A stretch of DNA of 64,000 bases from Enoplolaimus lenunculus. Lineage: Eukaryota; Nematoda; Enoplea; Enoplida; Thoracostomopsidae. Made by a program: the position numbers and the translations under genes. This document shows, piece by piece, positions 23,990 through 36,978 of this stretch (position 1 is its first letter; each line of letters starts with the position of its first letter). The notes under the pieces were generated by a model that saw nothing but the letters and a program-made list of their open reading frames with translations, was not told the DNA's origin and ran no database searches. Location: NCBI GenBank assembly GCA_030248215.1, contig JASANG010003346.1:28501-92500 (forward strand), written 5' to 3'.

Positions 23990-25950
23990 ATAACGTGGAT
24001 GACCCATTACTCATAAATGTGTCACGGAAATCAAAAAATTTAAGCAAAAGAGAGAAAACGCAATATTAAGTTGTCGTAATAAAAATTCTATTTTTAAATT
24101 TATTACAACTCGCCTAGATGTTAAGTCTGGAATAAGCGCCTTGAAAAACAACAATGGTGTTTTCTCGCTTAATAGTCACATGCGTGCTGAGATAATGGCT
24201 GAAGCGTTTGCATCGGTGTTTACGAACGAAAATACCACTACCAATTTCAATCTTGATTCTCGGACTGAAAGTAAACACTCATGGGTCTCCTTTACCCCAG
24301 ATGTAGTGTGGAAAGCTATCGGTGAAATAAAACCTAAAAATTGCACGTCTACTGACGGTTTTAGCCAATTCTTTTTGAAAAATCTAAGAGACTCTTTAGC
24401 TTTGCCGCTTTCTCACATATTTAAACAATCATTTAGCAACGGAGTTATACCTGGCCCTTGGCTTGAGTCAATTATTGTTCCTTTGTACAAAAAAGGTGAG
24501 CTGTCTGACCCATTAAACTACAGACCTATTTCTCTTTTATCTTGCTGTAGCAAAGTTATGGAATCAATTATATCAAAATCATTAAAAAAATTTCTTCGAC
24601 ATGGAAATCTATTAACTAGTTATCAACACGGTTTCGTCGCAAAAAATCCACCTGTACGCAGCTTATTGAAAGCGTGGCCGATTGGGCCCGTTGTTTGGAT
24701 GTTAAATCTATTATTGATGTCATATATATTGATTTCGCCAAAGCGTTCGATACAGTCCCACATCAGCGGCTTTTGCACAAATTGTCTGCCTATGGTATTT
24801 CAGGTCACCTGCATAAATGGCTCTCTGCTTTTTTGCATAGAAGAAGTTTTCGAGTCAAAATCAATAATGTTCTCTCAGAATCAAGGCCTGTAACGTCAGG
24901 TGTACCGCAAGGTAGCGTACTTGGTCCGACATTGTTTTCTATATATTTCAAAGATATAACAACTTGTTTTGACCATGTTATTTGCAAAACTTTTCGCAGA
25001 TGATGTAAAATTGTATATAATGTATGATAAACTCACCACAAATGCTTGTCAGTATCTTCAAGATTCGCTAAACAATATAGCCGCCTGGTCAAAATGCTGG
25101 GAGTTAATTATCTCGGTTCCGAAATGCAACATTATGCATATAGGTGCGTACAATTCTAAACGTAAATACTCCCTTAATAATATTGAATTACCAGTTGCAC
25201 ACGAAGTTAAAGATTTAGGCGTAATTATACAAGATAATTTCAAGTTCAGGTCACACATCAATCATATTTTGAAAAACGCGTACCGTTTAATTAACATGTC
25301 ATTTCGTTGTTTTTATCACTGCAGTGTCGATACGTTTTTAATGTATTAGTGTACCTTTGTTTGTCCTATTCTTGAATATGCTTCACCTGTTTGGTCCCCT
25401 TGCACAGTGGGTGATATTGACAAACTTGAGGGAGTTAAAAAAATTTTACACGGCGAGTTTTTTGGCGATTTTATAAAAGTTATGCTCCATATAACGAGCG
25501 GTTAAAAAAATTAGACATTGAACCTCTTGAACTACGACGGTTAAAAGCGGACCTCGTAATGGTATTTAAATGTTTAAATAACGAAGTGGACGCGGGCTCA
25601 AACTTATTTAACATCTCACACCACAATGTTACACGTGGAAATCATATGAAGCTTTTAAAACCCAAATTTCTAACTAACAACTTAAAACACAGCTTCCATG
25701 TAAGAATCATTAACGCTTAGAATTCGCTGAACAACATGGTATCTTTACCAACCTCGTCTAAATTTTAAAAAGAGCTGGACAATGTAGATCTTAACAAATT
25801 TTTGCTGTATAATCGAAAATTAGGTTAGATATAAGTAGGCTTGTCCCTTTCTAACTATTTTATTGGTTGTAATATTCAATATAATTTTTTCTCTTGTTCG
25901 TTCGACTTACATATATACGTACGTTATTCACCAATAAAGAATGAATATAG
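23990..25950 (+). mobile_element. Truncated LINE, Jockey/CR1-type reverse transcriptase
   Basis: A non-LTR reverse transcriptase on the plus strand. In order: a fingers region with IIVPLYKKGELSDPLNYRPI at 24470-24530; then YIDFAKAFDTVPHQRLL (motif A) at about 24725-24775; SGVPQGSVLGPTLFSIY at about 24895-24945; LFADDVKLY, the catalytic FADD box, at about 24985-25015; then a thumb region. No endonuclease domain precedes it, so it is 5'-truncated. The frame slips near an A-run at about 24643 and again near 24980, and a stop ends the frame at 25349, so it cannot be active. The 3' end lies near CACCAATAAAGAATGAATAT at about 25930. Confidence 0.85.
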
Positions 25951-26582
25951 TACACCATAGCACACTACACCCAAGTACGGATTTATATGTACTACTCAGT
26001 AGAAGAACGTCAGTAAAAACGAAAGCCGCTATACTAGTATAACAGGCGGGCCGTCTGCATTCGCTGGCCTACTAAAAAGGGCTACTGCTGAAGTACCCAA
26101 ACCTCTCCACCAACTCGGCAAACAAAGTCTCCAAACTCAAAACCCGTCAAAATGAAATTTTCCCTAAACTAAGGAGCAGTGCTATCTATAGCCGAACTCT
26201 TTGAACATTGCAACTTTCCTTGGAGTTCTTTCCGGGTTTGTTGTTGTTTTCGTTGCTGTTTTCGTTGTTTATGGTGTTGTTGTAACCTATGCTTGTTTAT
26301 TTCTAAAGCAAAATGGAGCAGCTTAAATTTTGCCAAAAATTGTAGCTCGATATGGAATGCACTAGTCAGAGAATCTCGGTTGGTGGCACCCTGGACAAAA
26401 CAAACAAAAGTGGAAATGTCATGAAAAATAATGTTTCCGTAAATTATCCAAAATTATTGGCCGAAAAGTTTAATAATAGATGAAGTTCAGTTTAAAATTG
26501 CGCAAACGAGTAAACTCGAGAGTTGATTAAAGATAACGCTAACGTTAAACCATTTATACTGCCAGATAAAAACCTGTGATCG

Positions 26583-26862
26583 TTGGTATATATGTAAACC
26601 ATCACAAATCTGTGAATATGCGACTATTCGAATACAAATAATGTACATTTAAGAGACAAATGTCTTATATCTTTGTTATATTTGATTAGAACCTGCTTAA
26701 GACTCACGTTAAGCTCATACCTTGGCAACACTGATTGTTACAAGATTTATATTTACCTAATAAGCCATGATAAAAGCGATATCACATGTTAATGTGAACG
26801 CTAATATATATGTTACCATCACAGATCTTGGGATATGCGATTATTTGAACACGGATGCTGGA
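26583..26862 (+). repeat. Direct repeat pair, about 220 bp apart
   Basis: 26583-26640 and 26803-26860 share the order ATATATGT-ACCATCACA-ATCT-ATATGCGA-TATT-GAA. A 101-codon frame at 26767-27072 overlaps the second copy; I see no domain or splice support for it. Confidence 0.4.
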
Positions 26863-28760
26863 TATTTTAAAGTTATACAAACGGTAATTAGGTTTACTAG
26901 GTTACAATTTTTTAGTTCGCGTTTAACGCACTTGATAGCGTCACCTAGTCCTGAAATCCATGCAAAAATTTTGCAAACTCAGCTTCATTTCACTATGACA
27001 TGTGTTGACTTGGATCCTGTGCGGTCACCCATGAGGCTACCCACAAAACCACCCACACCGTATGTTAATTAGGTGCACTCTTAACCTTTTCGATTTAATG
27101 TTTTATAGTAATTATTAAATTATCTTAAGTTTTTAAGTCTTTTAGGAATAAAAATACTTATTTGCAAGTTTATTTGTGTAAAATTTTTTAGAGTAGGCAA
27201 ATAAAATCATCTACGTTTAAAGTTTTAATTTACCACTACAGTTTTTTAAAACTACATGAAATAAATGAACTCATGTGTTTAAAATTTTTACATTTTAATT
27301 GACCTTCGAGTCAAATAACATTGATAGTAGCAGAAAACTGATAAATCTTATAGTACAATTTATTATATACTAGACAACTTTAAAACCGTAGTGGTAAATT
27401 GAAATTCAAAATTTTAATGTATTTTTGTCACTGCTCTAGGGCAGTGACTCTGCTTTCGTTTGCGGTAATCTTCAAAGAAATATGTGCTGTAGATAGGTAA
27501 GAACGTTTTGTAAGTCTGTTATAAACAGTAAATTGTAGACTGTATTTTTTACAAACATACACAATGGATCGACTGTGTATCATTTCCGGTTTAATGTCCG
27601 ACAAAACACCGATATTTGTATCTGGTTACTGTTTTCAAAATAAACCAACCTGGTACCGTATGTTCATGATTGTGTTGTTGAATATCATTAACCAGGTTTT
27701 TACAAGCTGACAAATTTATTTCATTGCTGCGATTATATTTCAACCCAAGTTTAGAAGCTCACGTTTTTCGATCTAAGTGAAAATATAGATTTTGACGTGA
27801 TTTTTAGCACATGTGTATGGCAGATAAACATGTTTATTCAAAGATGATATGCGCAAATTCTGCTGGAACTTTGAAATAACAACAAAACCGTCATTGAAGG
27901 CGACAAAACTATCGTAATGACAATTTTCTGCAGTTCCTTTGCTTGTATGCCAAGAAGGAGATACATAGATGATGTTGTGCCTGGTTGTCAGACCGGACAT
28001 TTGTGCAGCCAATTAGCAGCTCCGCTCCGGTAATTTTAAGCCCAACGGCGCCTTGCTACCTACTACGCTGCGACTACGACTGCAGTTTTGGCCGTCCGTT
28101 GAAGCATTACTCGCAACTTCGCTCAATATAGACCAAACGAAACGTCAGTTTTAAGGCCTGGGAGGACAAATTGTTTGCCCACTTAGCATAAAAGAGACTA
28201 GAGTAAATGTGTTATAAAAGTTTGGCAAGAAACTTTCACGTTCAACTTAGCAAATAAAATGCGCCTCGAAAACGTTTGTTTTAATGCAAGCGAAAAATTT
28301 TGTTTGTTCCAAAATAAGTTTTTTTCAACTCGTAATAACTCAAATAGCTTCATCTAAACTTCTAAAACAAACCGAGCTAACACACGATAGTTTGGTCAAC
28401 CACGAGTTAGGTTTCTACATTAGGTATAGATAAGACGGAAAGCTGTAATTAGTTCTTTGAAAACAAATAAAAATAAACGTTGCACATAGTGTAGTATATA
28501 TTAATATATTGATGTTCAACTCGAGATTTAATTATTAATAGCAGCATTGTCCGGAGAACCTGAAAAACTCATATAAAATAGTTAAAAACAAAAACTTAAA
28601 AATTACACAAAGTTTGATAAAAAATATATATAAAACCGCAGTACGTTTTTTGAATGCTGAAAGTTCGCGAAATGGTTTCATTACTGCCTAAACAATATGA
28701 ATTTTAAAAATCAGAGTAGCTGACGCAGATAAAGCAATTTTGCAGTGAAAAAACACAATT

Positions 28761-28902
28761 CGAGGTTTTCGTTTTGACCAACGTGTAGCAAATAGGCCGT
28801 ATATACCAAAAGGACTGGGTGAAATGTCTGAAAAATATATTCCGAGGTTTTCATTTAGACCAACGTATAGCGAATAGGCCTTATATACACCAAAAGGAGT
28901 CT
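28761..28902 (+). repeat. Tandem duplication, period about 81 bp
   Basis: CGAGGTTTTCGTTTTGACCA and CGAGGTTTTCATTTAGACCA open the two halves; both continue with ACGT(G/A)TAGC(A/G)AATAGGCC and CCAAAAGGA. The similarity is about 53 bp per half. Confidence 0.7.
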
Positions 28903-30912
28903 GTTCTCCATAAGTCCCTTATTGCAAATACTGACGCCAAACACTCGTTCAATTTACTATTACATAAAAATTTTACTATTGCAATTTACTATTGTTTACA
29001 CCGTTTCATTTTCGAGTATGCTGTTGCAAGATATGTACGATTCATTAATATATTTGATGATGTGGTTATATAATTCTTTAACAACTTTAGTTGGTTACTC
29101 TTTCAGCTATATGAAAAACTATAATTCATTATATTCTTAAAATGTTTCGATGTTTGGAATCATTATTTTTGTTCAAGTCCTTTTTTAAAAGCAAAAAATT
29201 AATCTTTGGTACCTGTCCGCTTTTGCTTCACAAGCTTTGCAACCTAAGTGTGAGCGTAGCATTAAGTCCAAACTTAAGTTCAGGTTTTAGCCTAATTCTA
29301 AACCTAATGTTTGAGCCTAAACCTGCATTTTTTTTAATCTCAGCAATGATGATTTATCTTGTATTGTATAAAACACATCATTGCTTTTAGATATCTTTTG
29401 TCTTTTGAATAATTTATTTTTACTACAAAACAATGTATATTTTCAATGTGTAGGGTTTTATGTTTTTAATGCTTACATGTAATGCGAGAAAACGATATAA
29501 CCTTAGGTTACAAATTGAAAAAAAAGAAACCAAAAGTTTAAAATTACCAATTGTTTATATTGCTTTGATAAGTTGATAACATTTATTATTGAAAATTTGC
29601 ACAAAAGTTAATAAACGTTTGAAACAATCATTTAAACAACTCGCGTCAAACTTTGCGAATTTATTATTGAAAACAACTTTAGCTGAGAGGATTTATTGCT
29701 CATGCTTGTCTGTCCAAGATTTTAAATGATAAACAAAGGCAGAGATTCACAGTTTGTCCCGTTTTGTGAAAAAGGTTTAGGTTGTATTTTATCTTTAGCA
29801 AACATCGGTTTTATTGAAACACCGAGTTGCAAAACGAACGATGCACTGGCAGATCTAAGGAAGGACCACAAATGCCTTTCTCGACTTCAAAAATCAAAAT
29901 AAAAATTTTGTATTAAGATTTAGTACTAAAAGTACATTTGGCTTCTTGTTCGTTTCACTTCCGAGCTATTTTTGCGCTATTCAATAAAGCGCACCTCCCG
30001 TGAACAGATGGAAATTTCGCTACTTGTCATTTACGGTCATTTTAAAACCAAGTTTTCGTTTTTGAAAATATCACTTTTGGCATAATTGTTTGGTTTTGTT
30101 TGAGGTAAAGAAACGTACGACGGTAATTCAATGCTGTAACCAAAAGCGAATCTGCTTTGTGTTAAAACTGGTTAAACTTGTAGAAATATATTTCAAAGTT
30201 TTGATGTTGAAAAAAGTTGAAGTTTACCATTTAAATTTCGATATTAGTTTTATAGTTGATGCTAACAGGTGATTGTTGCACAATAGCCTTTTAACTCAAT
30301 TGCATCAAAAACGTTTTGAGTTGATACGGCTGTTGAAAATATTAATGAAATAGATTTTCAAGTAGTTTTACTCTGTGTTCGTGTGCAGTTTCAAGATAGT
30401 AGGTAATTTGTTTACCAATGTTTTTAATTTACACAAATTATGCCATCCCGTGTTAATGATAGGGGTAGATTCATTTTGGTGGCAGGCGGACTTGTGGATA
30501 TATAGAGATTGGGAAGGGTAGGCTTAGGCGTAGGCTTAACATTAGCTGAAAGATTTGGCTTATATTTAGGTTGACACTTTTTAGATGTAGGTTTGAGATT
30601 AGTGGTCTTACACTTTTAGTTAACATGGACCTCCGTTACTTATTGTTGTATTTAAAGCTGGTATTACAGGTGCAAATAGGACAACTCAACGGTCATCTTT
30701 TAAATAAGCTATACATGTGAGACCGGCTCAATATTTCAAGTAGGAGACCGTTATTCTTGTGGATGTGTATATATACGAAATGGAACCGAAGTAAGTTTTA
30801 ATTCTGAAGCTGTATTCTTATTATAAAAGAGCCGCTGAATAAACAGCCGATCAGTTACAGAATTTTATATACGTGCTCCTTGTATGAGGCGAATTTAAGC
30901 TTAAACGCCAAC

Positions 30913-31727
30913 CAGTGGCGTACCGAGAAATTTTTATTGGGGGTACACATTAGCGGATCCAAAGGAGGGGGGGCGTACGCCCCCACATTAGAAATTTTTT
31001 GTGACAAAACGGTAAGGTACCGTACAATTTTCCCCCTCAGAAAATGTTTTATAGAAAAAGATAATGTCTCTAATAATTTTTCCCTCATAATATTTTGTGA
31101 TAAAAGCATAAGGTTTTTACCTTACGATTTTCGATATCATAAAACTTTTTGGTGATAAAAGGATAAGCTCACCACCTTGTAATTTTTCCACCTCATAAAT
31201 TTTTTTGTGATAGAATTGTAAGGTTGCTATCTACCTTGCAATTTTTGCGTTTCATAACATTTGTCGCCCCATCCCCCCGTTAGAAATTTCTGAATTCGCC
31301 GCTACGGCCGCATCCTGTCAGGCCTGGCCTTTGGTTTCCGACTGAAAACAAACTAAGTATCCCTTAGCAGTACGGATCCCAGTGTTGGTGGGATTTATGA
31401 GGTTGGTACGCTCTCCTAGTTGGCTCCAAGACCAATTTCAGAGTTCTCTTTTAGGTCCTTAAAATTTGGCAGTTTGGGCATCTTGACCAGGTCGAATTGT
31501 TCGCCATCTGAATACAACTTGAACAAAATATCCCCTGCTAAACGAGCGAAAAGCTAGACACTATTGTCTTTTACTCCAGTGCAGAACTTCAGTTTGAAGG
31601 AACATCGCGAGCGAAACGATCGAGAAACAATACGTAATTTTTGTATCTAATGTAAATTATGACGCAAGTACTAATTTCGATTGGGGGGCTGTGGATTTCC
31701 TCGGCCTCTCCTCTCGGTACGCCCCTG
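30913..31727. mobile_element. hAT-like non-autonomous element, CAGNGGCGTACCGAG ends
   Basis: About 815 bp. Left end CAGTGGCGTACCGAG, right end inverted CAGGGGCGTACCGAG (14 of 15). Flanking 8-mers ACGCCAAC and ACTCAAAC agree at 6 of 8 positions, consistent with a decayed hAT 8-bp target duplication. Inside are three or four short direct repeats of TTTTGTGATA(A)AA...TAAGGT at 30995-31230. No transposase frame is visible. Confidence 0.65.
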
Positions 31728-32486
31728 ACTCAAACGTAAAAAAATAAACGTGGTCTCAATATAAGCTTTGGGCCAGTATTTTGTAATGTTTATAGTACCA
31801 ATAATCAGCAGCGTGCAACCGAAAGTGAAATGTACCGAAGCCGGAACAGAAGATCAAACAAACTTACCGTAGCCGGACGTAATACAAAATTATACAATGT
31901 GTAATTTGTTAATCTTAGAGCATGTCTATAAATGTGTTGTCAAAAATATTGGTTTCAGGTTTATTTTTAAGAAATCCCGATAATTTATTGTCAAAGTTTT
32001 ACCAAAGCTTAGTCAATTTTTGTAAAAAATTTTCCTCCTGTTACGTCATAAAAATTCTATTTGTTTATGAAGATAGGAAATTGTTAAAGTGTTGTGATAT
32101 GAACAAAAATACCTTACAACGCGCAATTAAAACCTTGGATTAATATTTGTGCTGTCGTTGTTATTTAGTCTTTTTCTTATGGGCGCCGCGAAATTTTTAG
32201 ATTTTCGGTCTGTCCTTTTCTATATGTACTTATATATATAAATTACTGAAGAATTCTAGGCTGACAGCAATTGCATTCCCTTGTATATAATTACTGGCGC
32301 TCATGATAGTTTTTAAATTTTTATAAAAAAATCACATATTTTAAAAAGTTTAAATTTCTTAAAAATTCGTATTTATAAAAAATCTAAATTTTTTAAAAAC
32401 TTCAAATTTTATAAAAATTTATATTTTTTAAAAATATTTAATTTTTCTGAAATCGTAAATCTTTTAAAAACCTTGATTTTTTTAAG

Positions 32487-32616
32487 AAAATCGAGTCATT
32501 CAAAGATTAAAATTCTACTCATCTTTGCCATCGTTGTGTGCGGAGTGATTTGCTTTGTATTTGAAGTGTCAGTGTTAATGCGATTTTTGGACCGAGCAAC
32601 GCGTATTGAACCGAAG
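32487..32616 (+). CDS. Channel gene 1: TM1 exon
   Basis: 130 bp. The acceptor TTTTTTTAAG| enters in phase 2 and the donor CCGAAG|GTTTGT leaves in phase 0. It encodes a basic lead (SHSKIK) and a hydrophobic helix (ILLIFAIVVCGVICFVF), then EVSVLMRFLDRATRIEPK. This is the outer end of TM1 running into the first palm strand. The paralogue's exon at 60348 has the same length and phases and a closely related protein. Confidence 0.88.
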
Positions 32617-35600
32617 GTTTGTGTGTTTAAATTTTTTTATTCAGAAACGAAATAGCATCGGACCCTTTGGCAGGAGAACTACTGAGATTTGCCCGACCTT
32701 AGCCAGCCATTTTCTTCATTCTCAGAGCAGGTTATCTCACATATATAGGTTACGTGAAATTTACTTCCGTTTAGCATGTTGTAAGTTGGTTACGGGTCTG
32801 AACAACTTAAGACAAAAAGCCACAAAAAATAAAATTTAATCGTATCAATAGATTCTGCCATGAGAACCTACAGGGGAAACTTGCAAGTGTAAGATTCGGT
32901 CAAAAAACACTTTGTCATATTAACTTGCAGTTGCAAATGGCTGCTTCAAGTTCTCGATGCAAAAACTAGTAGGTACATGTGAACAGAAGGTTAAGTTTAT
33001 CATTTTGTACGCCTACCATAGCGTAAGTTATGATACGAAAATGTAGTAGAAAAAAGCCCAGCGCGGTAAGTTTGGTAAGGTTAGTTAAAATATATTTACT
33101 ACTTTGTCAACATTTACATAATATGATTTTTGTAGGTTTTAAAAGAACCAACGCCATTTCCAGCAGTGACGCTGTGTAACTTAAATCCATACAAGAATCG
33201 AACACTGGGATCAGTGAGACAAATTGCTGCTCTGGTAAATTGGCTAACGTTAATTCGACTTGCATAACATAAAGCTAAGCATATTCCTAAGCCTAAGTTT
33301 TATTTGTAAATATATGTCAAATATATGCCACGGCTGTGGCTGGCTAAGCCTATACGTAAGATAATTTAGTATAACTGTTGGTGGGTTTTAAAATTTAACA
33401 AACCAAATTTGTTGTTTGTTGCATTTTACTAATTATATTAAAAAACTATATTAGTTGCAAGAACACTGTAACGTTCAGTTTTATGCGTGGTTGACTTTAA
33501 TTTACACCGTCGTATGCAATTCCACATAATCGACAGCTTGATTTAACCCCTTCTCACATTGAGTTGCCTGTAGACAACTCAGTGCAGTGTATATACGTTA
33601 AATAGTATATATCGCATCGTGTTTAACAGTTGCAACACGTATACATAGTACTAAATCACCACAAAACGTGAGATCCCCCTCGGGCTCGAGCGTAAAGCTC
33701 GTATAGCTGAGTGGTGATGGTATACAGCATAAAAGTAGGTCTCAGGGGAAATATAAAATATTCATGTGAGAAAGGGTTAATGATACCTTTTCAAAAATTT
33801 TCAAAACACATATGCATTTTGTCGAAAACGTAAATAGATGTCGATGCCTGAAATGATTTAACAAAATGATGCAACGAAATGCCAAGCTGTGCCTATTGCT
33901 GCTTTTCAATTAGTATATAACACCGTGGATTGCCGATGCGAAATTAATAAAGTCGATCAGTGCAATTTTTAATTGTAGCAAAAATAGCAATTTGCGGTGT
34001 TACATATATAGATCAACATGGGCTGTTTCAGGACATTGCGTATCGTCAAATATTGGACGCAATCACAACAGGCCAAGCAAGCTCTAAATACAAAACAACA
34101 CAAATATTAAATAATAACACCAGTAATAATGATATGGTGAAAAATAGAATTCGACGCTCAAACGGTACATACCTAATGATATAAAATAACTCACAATTTC
34201 AATGGATCATTCACATTGTAATGTTTACGTGAATTTAATTTTTGTACCTCCTTTTTGAAGCCCCATCTCTTTGACAACCCATTTGATTGGCAATATTGGA
34301 TGTGTCCTCAGATTATCGGATAACCGCGACCCATGTGAAGATCAGGGGCGAAACGTTTTTGTGTGGGGCAAAAAGAGTAAGCTTAAACTTTAGACTAATT
34401 TTTTTGCTTGGCTTGGCTTAGGCTTAGACTTAGGAACATGCTCATTTTTACGCTTAGGCTTAGGCTTAGGCTTAAGCTTATGACTGTGCTCTTCTTAATC
34501 TTAGGCTTAAGCTTAGGCTTAGGAATATTCTTATAATACTGTTCCGCCTCTGTTTTTTACATTGGCCAGAACCGCGCGGATCCTGGGCTTAAGTTTTCAG
34601 TTGAACTCGAGGCTTGAATGTACCAATATTTTCGTGTTGTTCGCTGTGTTTGCTTGCAAAATCAACTTGCTGAAATTTACACTCCGGCGAAACTTAATCT
34701 TACTTCAGCAGAACTTATGTAACTTTTGTCGTCAAAATTAAGTTACATTTCAAACTGCAAAACACGAACAGTTTTATGTAGTAAAATACCGCCCTTCGTA
34801 GTATACGTATTTCAAATTTAACCTATATTATGAAAGACACAGGCCCACAGCCCGCTCACCGTGCTAGGGACGACTACAATTTGTCAGGAGGGGCATACAA
34901 GAGTTTTCGTTGACTTACAAGCAAGGATGAAACTTTTCTAGGCGGTCCACTATTTCTCCAGGAGGGCTGAGCCTCGACTGGCACCCCCGTTGGTTACGGG
35001 CGCGGAAAGACATTTTTATGTCTCGCCTTAACGTCGTGTTCTCATTTCGGTGACACCAAAATCCGACCTTGATTAAAAGGTGCATGAAAAGAACCTGCTA
35101 TCTCAAACTGTAACTGTGAAACGTAGAATAAATCAAATTCAAAAACGATGTTCAATTTATGAGAAGTTCACCGCGTTTCGGTGGTTCAAAAGCTCCAACA
35201 TCGATTACCAAACTGGTGATAGACGCTACATGAGAATTATAAAGAATACACAGACGATGTTTCAGATAATAATTGTTACGATGAATCGTTAAACTGTCTT
35301 CACACTGAGCGAATTGAATGTTTTTTCAATTCTTCATATTACGGCACACGAAATACAACATACGACGGTCTAGCATGTCGGAATTGGAACACTACAGTTC
35401 CTTATACGACACCGTTTCCTGATTTGCCGGAAAATTACTGTAGCAATCCGGTGTTATATCAGTATGGAGCGTTTTGCTTCACCAATGATGTTTCACGTCC
35501 ATGGGATTATTGTTTTGAAAGCTGTGCACGTAAGCGTTTAAGCTAAAAAGGAATGCTTTCAAAACAAACATAAGCGTCAGAGCGGATTTAGTATAACATC

Positions 35601-36947
35601 TGAGTTTTGGCGATATACAGTAGTGAAAAACATGCCACCGAAGAGCGAGTAGCCATACACAATTTGATTACGTTTTATTAAACACAAATTTAGCATACTG
35701 CTACACCCTCTTACAGTTAAATCGACCAGTTGCACAGTAAAACCCTCTCATTCACACGTGCAAGTTTATAAAACGAGAACACTACAGCTGCAATTTGCTC
35801 GTACAAATTTTTAGTTTTGCTCAATAACCAATTACAACATCTTGCAGATGGAAGTTTACGCCTGAAAAATTATCATTCCAGCAGAATTTGCCCGTGTGAA
35901 TAAGAATTAATATTGAATTTCTTCGTGTATTAAATTTCAGCTCTCAATTGTTACGACGAAGTGAACGGGTGTTTCAACGATTTAAACTTCGGTTGTTTTA
36001 TTAATCGAACTACGTATTTTGGAACCAAAAGTACAACGTATGACGGGGTGATGTGTCAAAATTGGAGCGTAGATACTCCGCACGCTCATAACTTTCACGG
36101 CGAACCTGCAAATTATTGCCGAAACCCGAGTAACCAGCAAGCCGGTGCTTGGTGTTACACAACTGACCCTAGCAGACGTTGGGATTATTGTTTTAAAAGT
36201 TGCTACGGTACATTTTTATGCAACAATTATAATAAAACAAGGGCGAAGTAAACACACAACCAACAACGCGAGGTGACGCCTGTCTCGTGAGCGAAACGAG
36301 CGAAAACCCCCCAAACGTAGTTTTAGCATTAAATGTTAATACAAAGTGTTGCTTTTAACGGTGGGAGAGGGCCGGTCCTCATGACCTGTTTTTTGTGCCC
36401 CTAATAAAAAGTGCTGTGGTAGAGAAAAATGCTTTTTGTCCAGTAAACTAATAAAATAACAGAATATTAAACGATTGAGTAACTGATTTGATGGCTTACA
36501 GGAGTAAACAGGAACTTGACCACCGATATATAACATTTTACATATTTAAACAACCGGGGTGCAATTGAAAGTGAAAATACCGGAACCAAAGCCAGACAAT
36601 AAGCGTAACAATTCTATATTAACCTGTAAAGCGTTGTCAAAAACTGTTTCATCTGTTGCTTTGAAGAAAGTTCACGAACTCACACTTTGAAAATTGCCTA
36701 AATTTACTATTAAAAGAATCACTGAAACAAGACAATTTTTATAAGAGTACAAAAAATTCACTAACGAAATTTTCAGACCTTTACAAAAATTTCTCTGAAC
36801 TCGGCGTGAGGGTATAGATTTGCAGCAGGAGTCGGAGACGGAATTAGTCTTTCTGTTGTATTTGACGCACTATACATTAATAATAGTTATAATAGTACCT
36901 ATTATTAATGATTATTATTATATATTATTATTATTATTATTTTATTA

Positions 36948-36978
<31 letters not shown>

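Larger units (their letters stand above)
25950..30910. other. AT-rich intergenic region, no gene identified
   Basis: It contains the direct repeat pair at 26583-26862, a roughly 81-bp-spaced duplication at 28761-28900 (GAGGTTTTC, GACCAACGT, AATAGGCC landmarks in each half) and a TTAGGC-like patch near 30515-30545. The N-terminal cytoplasmic exon of the channel gene, with the expected His-Gly motif, should lie here or a little downstream, but I could not identify it. Confidence 0.35.

Noticed and set aside
26767-27072. A 101-codon gene in the intergenic region
   Set aside because: It overlaps a direct repeat, has no recognisable domain and no conserved start context.
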